The notes under the pieces are model-generated. The model searched no databases and was not told the origin of the DNA. It saw only the letters and a list, made by a program, of their open reading frames with translations. Shown here piece after piece: positions 34,455-45,700 of a DNA stretch of 64,000 bases. Every line of letters starts with the position of its first letter. Position 1 is the first letter of the stretch. The position numbers were made by a program, and so were the translations under genes. Origin of the DNA: Triticum aestivum (lineage: Eukaryota > Streptophyta > Magnoliopsida > Poales > Poaceae); the NCBI RefSeq assembly GCF_018294505.1, contig NC_057800.1, forward strand, positions 177,242,113 through 177,306,112, given 5' to 3'.

Positions 34455-35976
34455 TGATACGTCTCCGTCGTATCTATAATTTTTGATTGTTCCATGCCAA
34501 TATTATTCAACTTTCATATACTTTTGGCAACTTTTTATACTATTTTTGGGACTAACATATTGATCCAGTGCCCAGTGCCAGTTCCTGTTTGTTGCATGTT
34601 TTTTGTTTCACAGAATATCCATATCATGGAGTCCAAACGGAATAAAAACTGACGGAGATTTTTTTTGGAATATATATGATTTTTGGGAAGAAGAATCCAC
34701 GCGAGACGATGCTCGAGGGGCCAATGAGGTAGGGGCACGCCTCAGGGTGTCAGGCGCGCCCCTGACCCTCGTGGCCACCCCGTAAGGCGGTTGGCTTTCG
34801 CCGCAAGAAAGCTAATTTCCGGATGGAGATCGTGTTAAAATTTCAGCCCAATCGGAGTTACGGATCTCCGGGAATATAAGAAACGGTGAAAGGGAAGAAT
34901 CTGAGAACGCAGAAACAGAGAGAGACAGAGAGACAGATCCAATCTCGGAGGGGCTCTCGCCCCTCCCATGCCATGGAGGCCAAGGACCAGAGGGGAAACC
35001 CTTCTCCCATCTAGGGAGGAGGTCAAGGAAGAAGAAGGCGAAGGGGCCCCCCTCTCCCCTTCTCTTCCGGTGGCGCCGGAACGCTGCCGCGGCCATAATC
35101 ATCATCACCGCGACCTACACCAACACCTCCGCCACCTTCACCAACATCTCCATCACCTTACCCCCTCTATCTACAACGGTCCACCCTCCCGCAACCCGCT
35201 ATACCCTCTACTTGAACATGGTGCTTTATGCTTCATATTATTATCTAATGATGTGTTGCCATCCTATGATGTCTAGTAGATTTTTGTTGTCCTATCGGTG
35301 GTTGATGAATTGCTATGATTGATTTAATTTGCTTGTGGTTATGTTGCTGTCCTTTGGTGCCCATCATATGATTGCGCACGTGGATCACACCATAGGGTTA
35401 GTTGTATGTTGATAGGACTATTTATTGGAGGGCAAGAGTGACAGAAGCTTCAACCTAGCATAGAAATTGATGCATACGGGATTGAAGGGGGGGCAATATA
35501 TCTTAATGCTATGGTTGGGTTTTACCTTAATGAATGTTAGTAGTTGCGGATTGCTTGCTAATAGTTCCAATCATAAGTGCATAGAATTCCAAGTCAGGGA
35601 TGACATGCTAGAAGTGGCCTCTCCCACATAATACTTGCTATCGGCTAGTAAAGTAGTCAATTGCTTAGGGGCAATTTTGTAACTCCTACCACCACTTTTC
35701 CACACTCGCTATATTTACTTTATTGTTTCTTAATCTAAACAGCCCCTACCTTTTATTTACGTACTCTTTATTATCTTGCAAACCTATCCAACAACACCTA
35801 CAAAGTACTTCTAGTTTCATACTTGTTCTAGGTAAAGCAAACGTCAAGCGTGCGTAGAGTTGTATCGGTGGTCGATAGAACTTGAGGGAATATTTGTTCT
35901 ACCTTTAGCTCCTCGTTGGGTTCGACACTCTTACTTATCGAAAACTGTTGCGATCCCCTATACTTGTGGGTTATCA
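34455..35976 (+). repeat. Gypsy-2 5' LTR
   Basis: It starts TGATACGTCTCCGTCGTATC, a near-palindrome, and ends GGGTTATCA. A TATA-like ATATAAG lies at 34874-34880, downstream of a GC-rich hairpin whose left arm is mutated in this copy. Confidence 0.92.
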
Positions 35977-35987
35977 AGACATTTTTT

Positions 35988-36006
35988 TGGCGCCGTTGCC
36001 GGGGAG
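35988..36006 (+). promoter_or_regulatory. Gypsy-2 primer binding site (tRNA-Asp type)
   Basis: TGGCGCCGTTGCCGGGGAG lies 11 bp after the LTR end. This is the usual site of Athila-related Gypsy elements. Confidence 0.88.
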
Positions 36007-36100
36007 CAATAGCGTGGGGTGAATATTCTCGTGTGTGCTTGTTTGCTTTATCACCAAGTAATTTTTATTTGCTGTTCTTAGTTGTTCTTTATCTTTAGTT

Positions 36101-37442
36101 ATGGATATGGAACACGAAATACCCAAAAAAAGGTGTACTTTCTGCTCATGGAGATGGGGAATCTCCTAAAACCCTCGATGCTGGTTTTGTGAAAGATATT
36201 TTGTACTACTTTAATAATCCTGAGAAAACCCCATTTAATTATGTAATGGGAGTAACGTTGGATCAACGTGAATACTTTAGGGATTATCGCTTGACACAAA
36301 AAGGGAAACTATTATGGGATCAAATTTATATATTGAAGCGGTATGCTAGACAACTATGCTCGGAATATGATTATACTTGTTGCTCTAGGATGAATTCTCC
36401 ACACCTCCCCTTTTCATGCAAATTTAATGATAATGAAACCTTGGCTTCTTATGCTAGAGGTATATATGATTACTATGATGTGGAACAAATAGAAGAATTT
36501 GTTGCTTTTATGAGTGCTTATGAAATTGAATCTATGTTTAAAGAGTTTGATGATATTAATGATGCTTGTTATAGATCTAAAAATTTAGCTATCCTCAAAT
36601 ATTGCTATGAGAATTATGAATACAATTATGAAATTAATGCACTTATTAAGAAAGTCTCCGCTGTCCAAGAAGAGACTAATATTGTGCAGGAATCTATGGA
36701 AGAAGAAATTGATAAAACTATGAGCTCATTGGATGAAAAAGATGATGAGGAGAGCGAAGAACAAAAGGAGGAAGAGCGGATTGATCACCCATGCCCACCT
36801 TCTAATGAGAGTAACTCTTCAACTCATACATTGTTTAATTCCCCTTCGTGCTTATCGAAGGATAATTGCTATGATGACTGTTATGATCCCTATGATTCTT
36901 TTGAAATATCCATTTTTGATGATGCTTGCTATGCTTGTGGCCAAGATGCCAATATGAATTATGCTTGTGGAGATGAACTTGCTATAGTTCCTTATGTTAA
37001 ACATGAAATTTTCACTATTGCACCCATGCATGATAGTCCTATTATCTTTTTGAATTCTCCAAACTACACTATATCGGAGAAATTTTCTCTTATTAAGGAT
37101 TATATTGATGGGTTGCCTTTTACCGTTGCACATGATGATTTTGGTGAATATAATATGCATGTGATTGCTGCTGCTACTTGTAATTATTATGAGAGAGGAA
37201 CTATATCTCCACCTCTCTATGTTTCCAATACGATAAAATTGCAAGAAACTGTCTATACTATGCATTGGCCTTTACTATGTGTGCATGAATTGTTCTTCTA
37301 TGACATGCCGATGCATAGGAAGAGAGTTAGACTTCGATGTTGTATGATATATGTTACTTTGTGCTCACTACTAAATTACAAATCATTGTTAATTAAAATT
37401 GGCTTTGATATACCTTGGGATCCGGGTGGATTCATTACTTGA
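36101..37442 (+). pseudogene. Gypsy-2 ORF, unknown acidic protein, one frameshift
   Basis: The ORF would start at ATG 36101 (MDMEHEIPKK) and be about 447 residues. A run of seven A at 36125-36131 shifts the frame after ten codons; six A would join the start to the long open frame that runs to 37442. The protein begins with a Tyr/Asn-rich helical part (ILYYFNNPEKTPFNYVMG), has a central strongly acidic segment rich in Glu and Ser at about residues 180-240, a Cys/Tyr/Asp-rich stretch (DNCYDDCYDPYD, DDACYACG), and ends in DIPWDPGGFIT. I see no zinc knuckle, DTG/DGG or YVDD motif. Its position is that of gag, but function is unknown. Confidence 0.7.
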
Positions 37443-38243
37443 GCACTATATGCCTAGCTTAATGGATTTAAAGAAAGCGCTGTCAGGGAGACAACCCGGA
37501 AGTTTTAGAGAGTCATTTATTTCTGTTGAGTGCTTTAATATAGTTTAACAACAACAAAAATAAAGAGGGGAACCCAAAACTCTTTCAAAAAGGAAAGTGA
37601 AAGTGAGAGAGACAAGCATTGTTGAAGTGGGAGCTAGCCTTGGACTTTGTTCATGCTCACAGAAACTTTGTGAATCGTGATTACAGAAACTTTTCAACAA
37701 AAATAATTATCCCCTTGTAAAATTCCATTGTATTATAAAAATAATGTGCAAAGATTTGCCTTTAGGATGTTTACATTTGCTTGATGGTTTGTACGGTGTA
37801 GGACAGAAACTTTGGCTGTAGTGCGTGATTTCACATTTTTTGCTGGAACGTTAAATGGTTCTGATTCTTTTTGCACTGTCTTCCTATACAAATTTCTTAT
37901 TTTTCCTAATTTGGGTAGAAATTTTCAAGTATCAGAAGTATGGTGAATGTTCAGATTATTGCAGACTATTCTGCTTTAGACAGATTCTATTTTTGATGCA
38001 TAGTTTGCTTGTTTTGATGAAACTATCAATTTATATCAGTGGATTAAGCCATGAAAAAGTTATATTACAGTAGACACAATGCAAAAATAAAATATGAATT
38101 GGTTTGCAACAGTACTTAGTGTAGTGATTTGCTTTATTATACTAACGGATCTTACCGAGTTTTCTGTTGAAGTTCTGTGTGGATGAAGTGTTCGATGACC
38201 GAGAAGGTCTCGATGTGAGAAGAAGGAAGAGAGGCAAGAGCTC

Positions 38244-38257
38244 AAGCTTGGGGATGC
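38244..38257 (+). promoter_or_regulatory. Internal copy of the Gypsy-2 polypurine tract, copy 1
   Basis: AAGCTTGGGGATGC is identical to the 14 bases that abut the 3' LTR at 40509-40522. Confidence 0.7.
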
Positions 38258-38299
38258 CTGAGGCACCCCAAGTAAATATTCAAGGAGACTCAAGCGTCT

Positions 38300-38313
38300 A
38301 AGCTTGGGGATGC
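38300..38313 (+). promoter_or_regulatory. Internal copy of the Gypsy-2 polypurine tract, copy 2
   Basis: AAGCTTGGGGATGC again, followed by a short inverted repeat (GGGGATGCT..., AGGCATCCCC). Confidence 0.7.
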
Positions 38314-40508
38314 TGGGGAGGCATCCCCTCTTTCTTCAACAAGTATCGGTATGTTTTCGGATTCGTTTCATTCATGCGATATGTGCAATCTTGGAGCGTC
38401 TTTTGCATTTAGTTTTCATTCTTATTTTATGCACCATGCTGGTATGAGATAGTCCTTGGTCGATTTATAGAATGCTCTTTGCACTTCACTTATATATTTT
38501 GAGTATGGCTTTATAGAATGCTTCATGTGCTTCGCTTATATCATTTGAAGTTTGGATTGCCTGTTTCTCTTTACATAGACAACCGCCATTTATAGAATGC
38601 TCTTTTGCTTCAATTATACTTGTTAGAGCTTGGGCACATCTTTTGTAGAAAGAATTAAACTCTCGTGCTTCACTTATATCTATTTAGAGAGATGACAGTA
38701 ACTGGTCACTCACATGGTTAGTCATAAAATCCTACATAAACTTGTAGATCACTGAATATGATGTGTTTGATTCCTTGCAATAGTTTTGCAATATAAAGAT
38801 GGTGATATTAGAGTCATGCTAGTCGATTAATTGTGAAATTGAGAAATACTTGTGTTGAGGTTTGCAAGTCCCGTAGCATGCACGTATGGTGAACCGTTAT
38901 GTAACGAAGTCGGAGCATGAGGTGTTTATTGATTGTCTTCCATATGAGTGGCGGTCGGGGACGAGCGATGGTCTTTTCCTACCAATCTATCCCCCTAGGA
39001 GCATGCGCGTAGTACTTTGTTTCGATGACTAATAGATTTTTGCAATAAGTATGTGAGTTCTTTATGACTAATGTTGAGTCCATGGATTATACGCACTCTC
39101 ACCCTTCCATCATTGCTAGCCTCTTCGGTACCGTGCATTGCCCTTTCTCACCTCGAGAGTTGGTGCAAACTTCGCCGGTGCATCCAAACCCCGTGATATG
39201 ATACGCTCTGTCACACATAAGCCTCATTATATCTTCCTCAAAACAGCCACCATACCTACCTATCATGGCATTTCCATAGCCATTCCGAGATATATTGCCA
39301 TGCAAATTCCATCATCATCATATACATGACTTGAGCATTTATTGTCATATTGCTTTGCATGATCGTAAGATAGCTAGCATGATGTTTTCATGGCTTGTCC
39401 GTTTTTTGATGTCATTGCTACGCTAGATCATTGCACATCCCGGTACACCACCGGAGGCATCCATATAGAGTCCTATCTTTGTTCTAGTATCGAGTTGTAA
39501 TATCGAGTTGTAAGTAAATAAAAGTGTGATGATCATCATTATTAGAGCATTGCCCTAGTGAGGAAAGGATGATGGATACTATGATTCCCCCATAAGTCGG
39601 GATGAGACTTCGGACTTTACAAAAAAATAAAAGAGGCCAAAGAAGCCCAAATAAAAAAAGAGGCCAAAGAAGCCCACCAATAAAATAAAATAAAATAAAA
39701 TAAATAAAATAAAAAAACAAAAAAAATTAGAGAAAGAGAGAGAAGGGGCAGTGCTACTATCCTTTTACCACACTTGTGCTTCAAAGTAGCACCATGTTCT
39801 TCATATAGAGAGTCTCTTGAGTTATCACTTTCATATACTAGTGGGAATTTTCATTATAGAACTTGGCTTGTATATTCCGATGATGGGCTTCCTCAAATGC
39901 CCGAGGTCTTCACGAGCAAGCAAGTTGGATGCACTCCCACTTAGTTTCAGTTTGAGCTTTCATACACTTATAGCTCTAGTACATCCTTTGCATGGCAATC
40001 CCTACTCACTCACATTGATATCTATTTATGGGCATCTCCATAGCCCGTTTGATACGCCTAGTTGATGTGAGACTATCTTCTCGTTTTTGTCTTCTCCACA
40101 ACCACCATTCTATTCCACCTATAGTGCTATGTCCATGGCTCACGCTCATGTATTGCGTGAAAGTTGAAAAGGTTTGAGAACATCAAAAGTATGAAACAAT
40201 TGCTTGGCTTGTCATCGGGGTTGTGCATGATGTGAATATTTTGTGTGGTCAAGATGGAGCATAGCGATACTATATGATTTTGTAGGGATAACTTTCTTTG
40301 GCCATGTTATTTTGAAAAGACATGATTGCTTTATTAGTAGGCTTGAAGTATTATTGTTTTTATGTCAAATGATAGACTATTGCTTTGAATCACTCGTATC
40401 TTAATATTCATGCCATGATTAGATATATGATCAAGTTTATGCTAGGTAGCATTCCACATCAAAAATTATCTTTTTTATCATTTCCCTACTCAAGGACGAG
40501 CAGGAATT

Positions 40509-40522
40509 AAGCTTGGGGATGC
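40509..40522 (+). promoter_or_regulatory. Gypsy-2 polypurine tract
   Basis: AAGCTTGGGGATGC directly precedes the 3' LTR, the position of the plus-strand primer. It is preceded by CTCAAGGACGAGCAGGAATT, which is also conserved in Gypsy-3. Confidence 0.85.
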
Positions 40523-42046
40523 TGATACGTCTCCGTCGTATCTATAATTTTTGATTGTTCCATGCCAATATTATTCAACTTTCATATACTTTTGGCAACT
40601 TTTTATACTATTTTTGGGACTAACATATTGATCCAGCGCCCGGTGCCACTTCCTGTTTGTTGCATGTTTTTTGTTTCGCAGAATATCCATATCAAACGGA
40701 GTCCAAACGGAACAAAAACTGACGGAGATTTTTTTTGGAATATATATGATTTTTGGGAAGAAGAATCCACGCGAGACGATGCTCGAGGGGCCCACGAGGT
40801 AGGGGGGCGCGCCCCAGGGTGTCAGGCGCGCCCCTGACCCTCGTGGCCACCCTGTAAGGCGGTTGGCTTTCGCCGCAAGAAAGCTAATTTTCGGATAAAG
40901 ATCGTGTTAAAATTTCAGCCCAATCGGAGTTACGGATCTCCGGGAATATAAGAAACGGTGAAAGGGAAGAATTTGAGAACGCAGAAACAGAGAGAGACAG
41001 AGAGACAGATCCAATCTCGGAGGGGCTCTCACCCCTCCCATGCCATGGAGGCCAAGGACCAGAGGGGAAACCCTTCTCCCATCTAGGGAGGAGGTCAAGG
41101 AAGAAGAAGACGAAGGGCCCCCCTCTAGCCTTCTCTTCCGGTGGCGCCGGAATGCTGCCGTGGCCATCATCATCACCGCGATCTACACCAACACCTCTGC
41201 CATCTTCACCAACATCTCCATCACCTCCACCCCTCTATCTACAGCGGTCCACTTTCCCGCAACCCGCTGTACCCTCTACTTGAACATGGTGCTTTATGTT
41301 TCATATTATTATCAAATGATGTGTTGCCATCCTATGATGTCTGAGTAGATTTTCGTTGTTCTATCGGTGGTTGATGAATTGCTATGATTGATTTAATTTG
41401 CTTGTGGTTATGTTGCTGTCCTTTGGTGCCCATCATATGATTGTGCGTGTGGATCACACCATAGGGTTAGTTGTATGTTGATAGGACTATGTATTGGAGG
41501 GCAAGAGTGACAGAAGCTTCAACCTAGCATAGAAATTGATGCATACGGGATTGAAGGGGGACCAATATATCTTAATGCTATGGTTGGGTTTTACCTTAAT
41601 GAACGTTAGTAGTTGCAGATTGCTTGCTAATAGTTCCAATCATAAGTGCATAGAATTCCAAGTCAGGGATGACATGCTAGCAGTGGCCTCTCCCACATAA
41701 TACTTGCTATCGGTCTAGTAAAGTAGTCAATTGCTTAGGGGCAATTTCGCAACTCCTACCACCACTTTTCCACACTCGCTATATTTACTTTATTGTTTCT
41801 TAGTCTAAACAGCCCCTACCTTTTATTTACGTACTCTTTATTATCTTGCAAACCTATCCAACAACACCTACAAAGTACTTCTAGTTTCATACTTGTTCTA
41901 GGTAAAGCGAACGTCAAGCGTGCATAGAGTTGTATCGGTGGTCGATAGAACTTGAGGGAATATTTGTTCTACCTTTAGCTCCTCGTTGGGTTCGACACTC
42001 TTACTTATCGAAAACTGTTGCGATCCCCTATACTTGTGGGTTATCA
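40523..42046 (+). repeat. Gypsy-2 3' LTR
   Basis: This 1524-bp copy has an intact GC-rich hairpin at 40793-40845 (arms CACGAGG...GGCGCGCC and GGCGCGCC...CCTCGTG). It is followed by the target duplication ACGAT. Confidence 0.93.
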
Positions 42047-42051
42047 ACGAT

Positions 42052-42142
42052 CTGTGATCCATCTCCCGTAGCCTGTTCTTGGTTGTTCTGCATGTAGGAA
42101 ACTTTTATTTGCAGTCGACGCACCATACCGTAGATCCCAACA
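42052..42142 (+). repeat. Copia-D LTR, last part
   Basis: This continues 33703-34454 across Gypsy-2 and ends CCCAACA. The expected initiator-Met primer site does not follow; the next bases are CTTTTCTCTTC. Confidence 0.6.
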
Positions 42143-42769
42143 CTTTTCTCTTCAACGGAAAAAGTACCACTGTGTGCATAGCGCCTTGTATTTCGTACAC
42201 AGTCACTCAAACTCGTAGATTGCGATTCTATGGATGACTTTATTTTGCAGGGTTTGATCTGAATAGTATAGCTCATGTGTATGTGATGCATGTGTGTAAA
42301 TTATACATGGCCTGCGTGTCATGTTTGTCAGTTGGCAGGAGCCAAAGTGAAGTCATTATATTGTAGAGCAACATGCGCGTCGACTTGTGACTCTATGTAA
42401 AATTCATTACTAGTTGTAGTAGTTGGATAATAGAGATCAAGTTGGTGGCTTGGCGTCCCGGCGTGACAAACAAGATGGAGTTCCTAGATGGTCATCGGAG
42501 TCGAAGCCGATCTAGAAGATAATCCATGAAGGAGCCATACTATTTCACAATATATGTTTATTTGTGATTGTTATGCTTCTTGTTTTCTATGCATGTTAGA
42601 ATGGTAGAAAGATCCCTCGTTAATATCAAGAAATTTGCCATTCCCGACGTTGCACCTTCGCACGTCAAGTACGTCTAGTAGTGGGCTCATACAATTGGGG
42701 TGCTGCTAGGTGTCCTTGAACTGAAGGGTTCGTGTCAGACATGAACATGCACTGCATCAGGTTAACTTG
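42143..42769 (+). other. Copia-D leader, first part (non-coding)
   Basis: Non-coding leader sequence. It appears to continue at 47415 after the Sukkula-like LTR. Confidence 0.55.
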
Positions 42770-45700
42770 CGCTGCATCAGGTCACAGCCTGATTTTTGGC
42801 CCTTTCTTTTTCTTTTGTTTTTCTGAGGTTTTTGCTAGAGTTTTTCTTTTTGTGTGGCTTTGTGGTCTAGAAATTGAAGAAGATGACCTCTTCTTTCTTT
42901 CAAGAGTGGCTTGTCATCCTCATCTCCATCCCAAGACCTTGCCATTTCCATCTTGGACCAATCCGAACATTATTTTTATTGGGAATATTCCTTTTTCTAT
43001 TAAAGGAATAACCCTGTCTACCCTAGATTGTGAAGCAACCCATATTTCTACCACTCCTAAAATTCCCAAATAATTCTCATAAATGTTTTGGGTCATAGAT
43101 TCCTCAAATATGGCAAAATATTTCATTTTCCATGTTCCTCATCATGCTCAATTAATTCATTTCCTATTCTGTCCTAAATGGCACATTGTGAAGCAAGTGC
43201 CATTTATCTTTTCCCAATTGACCCCAAATTTTTTGGGCACTTTTCATGTCCATATAATTGACTTGTGACAAAAGTCAACTTTATTTGTCTAACCAATATT
43301 CCTCAGTGATTTTTCAAAGTTCCTGTCTGAGGGAAGCCTTTGTGAAGGAAGTGCTAGCTAGGGTTATCCAAATGAGTTGCAAGTTTGCACACTCCTTAAT
43401 GTGCTCATATAAATGCCGTCCTCCAATTTGCAGCCCTATCCAATCATCTATATGAGCACAGGACCAAATCTTTGATTCTGTCCAATTTTTCAGTTAGTGA
43501 AGCAAGTACATTTTATATTGCTCCATTATTGCTGAAAATTTTCCAGGGCCTTCTCCTACCTATATAACGTACCCCTAGAAAATTTGGGCATATTTCCTCT
43601 AGCCATTTTCTCTCAGGATTTTTCCTAAGTTTCTGTTCAGAGAGGACCATTATGAAGGAAGTACCACTTTGGCTTGACCAAATGGTATGAAATTTTTATG
43701 GAACTCTCATATGCCCAAATCATCCTGTCATGTTCATTTTCAGCTCAAGTGGTTACTCCTAGTGAGTTCCACTTCATCATTTTGATTCTGGACCAGTTTA
43801 TGCATTTGCAAAGCAAGTGTATTAAATACTTGTCCAAATCCCACCAGAATGCACATGATTAGTGTCCTTACTACCCTAAACCTCCCGGACAATTTATTCA
43901 GCCCCTAGAATTTATTTGTGGATCATTGCATCATGGTTTAGTTTGATGCAGTAAACTTCAGAGCACACTTACCATTTACCCACTTCACTTTTCATCGAGG
44001 TAGCACCGCAGTTGAAACCTCCCTTGGATGAACTTACCACTGACAACATTTGCCAACCTTTGGCACCCTTTCCGTGCCATCCTGTGCGGTGACCACCGTT
44101 TTGGCATGCACTGGCTGCGCCCAGAACGTCTTCTTGCTTGGGTCCCTCCTCTGCTCGGCGCCTCAGCGAGCACGGTCCTGTCTACCGTGTTCCCCGCATC
44201 GTCTCCGTCCTCCTGGAGCCATCTCCCCCTCCATCCTCTTTCTCTATCGATGCTCGTCACTGCGCGCTGACAGGTGAACTGTAGCCGACCGGCTTTGTTC
44301 GCGCCGTGGCGTCTTCCTCCCCTGCGCCCTCGGCCCCTCCTACCTTGTGCACCACTGTCGCTCGTCCGCACCTCACTCGTCATGATCGCGCGCCCTCCCG
44401 TGATCGCTGCCGTCGCCAGGGTCTCGGCCGGACGCGAGCGGCGACACCTAAGCCACGGCCACGCGTCCGTGGCCTCCCCTCCTCGCCCCGCCTATAAGTA
44501 GACCACCCGAGCACCTCCCTAGCAGCTCATCAGCCTCATACCACTCCCCCACGCCTCCTCGACCCATCCATCCCTCTCCAGGAGCTCTCCTCGCTCACCA
44601 ATGCCGCCGTCCCCCACTCTCAAATTCGTGCTAACCGGGCCCTTCCCCTCCGTTCCACCACCACCTGAGCACTGCCCGGACCTCCACTAGCCGCCCCATA
44701 CCTCCAGGCCCTCACCTACGCCACCAGAGCATCGAGCCCAACTCCGGCCGAGACCATCATCTGCCGTGGCCAGTGCCTCGCCTGTTTCCAAGCTCCTCGA
44801 TGTTCGTGCCCTTCCTGGATGGGACCGCCTCGGCCTACTAATCTCTCCCGTTGGTCGGGCGCCGTCGATGAGCCTCGTCGGGGCCGACCCAGTCTTCTGT
44901 TCTGCGGGCGGCATCGAGCTGGAAAAGGAGGAGGAGCAGGAGGAGAGAGAGAAGGGAGTGGGACCCACCTATAAGTCTCATAGCCACCCGGTCCTGCCTT
45001 GCCATGCTGGATAAGTGGAGGCATATTCTTCTGAATACGTCTTCCCAGCTGGGAAGCACATTTTCCTTCTCCTTCGGCCAAAAATGCATTTTTGGGTACA
45101 GAAAGCGTATTCCCTGTCTACTTTGGCTGAAAGTACGTTTTCTTTTACGGAAAGCATATTTTGCCCGAATGCGTTTTCAGTTTTCTCAGTCAGGGGCTTG
45201 TTTGCAGAAAACTTTTCACAGATAGGTCCCTGGCAGAAAAACTATCACAACTCCTTGCTCGAGACTCCGATTGAGGTGAATCCAAAGCCTACTTCTTTGT
45301 CTCGTCGAGCCCGTTCTGTTGGTGTTATTTTCACTATGGTTTGACACTATGAAAATGACCTTTTTTGCCCTTGCGCCTAACCAGCCCCTTTCAAGAGAGA
45401 AGTGTTTCCGGCGAATCTTTTGGCGGCTTCACCGCACTTCTCCCCAGAGCCTTCTTCATCCCCAGGCAAGCCACAACCACCATTTGGATGATAGCCATGC
45501 AGTAGCTTTGGTTTTCAACTTGAATCTTTAATAACTGTATGTTTGTTTTGCTACTGCTATCGTTATTTCGGTTATGCTTATGGATCGGTGATTACCGTCA
45601 TGCTATGTTTCCTTGCACTCTATTAACATGGTCTACCTGCTAGAATTACTTTCATATTTCCATGCTTGATAGTAGTACATGTTGGGTTGGTCATCTTCTT

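Larger units (their letters stand above)
37443..40508. other. Gypsy-2 non-coding interior
   Basis: About 3 kb without a significant ORF. Shortly after the ORF is GGGAGACAACCCGG (about 37485-37500), a phrase seen at a similar place in other Triticeae Gypsy elements. An A/T homopolymer-rich patch lies at 39617-39727 (AATAAAATAAAATA repeats). Two copies of the polypurine tract are annotated separately. Confidence 0.65.
34455..42046 (+). mobile_element. Gypsy-2: complete non-autonomous Gypsy element with one uncharacterised ORF
   Basis: LTRs are at 34455-35976 (1522 bp) and 40523-42046 (1524 bp), with ACGAT duplicated at 34450-34454 and 42047-42051. The primer site is of the tRNA-Asp type and the polypurine tract is perfect. 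Inside there is a single long ORF directly after the leader and about 3 kb of non-coding DNA. No gag, protease, reverse transcriptase or integrase motif is recognisable. The LTRs are very similar, so it is a fairly young insertion. Confidence 0.92.

Noticed and set aside
34003..34510. Open frames of up to 145 codons in the Copia-D LTR
   Set aside because: They lie wholly within LTR sequence, have no domain and run across the Gypsy-2 insertion point.
39600..39730. Possible satellite or array in the A/T-rich patch of Gypsy-2
   Set aside because: It is a short imperfect AATAA-type low-complexity run, with no unit spacing of a satellite or CRISPR-like array.
44028..45344. Several overlapping open frames on both strands around the GC-rich centre of the Sukkula-like LTR
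   Set aside because: Low-complexity Pro/Ser/Arg translations in many frames at once are typical of GC-rich LTR sequence.
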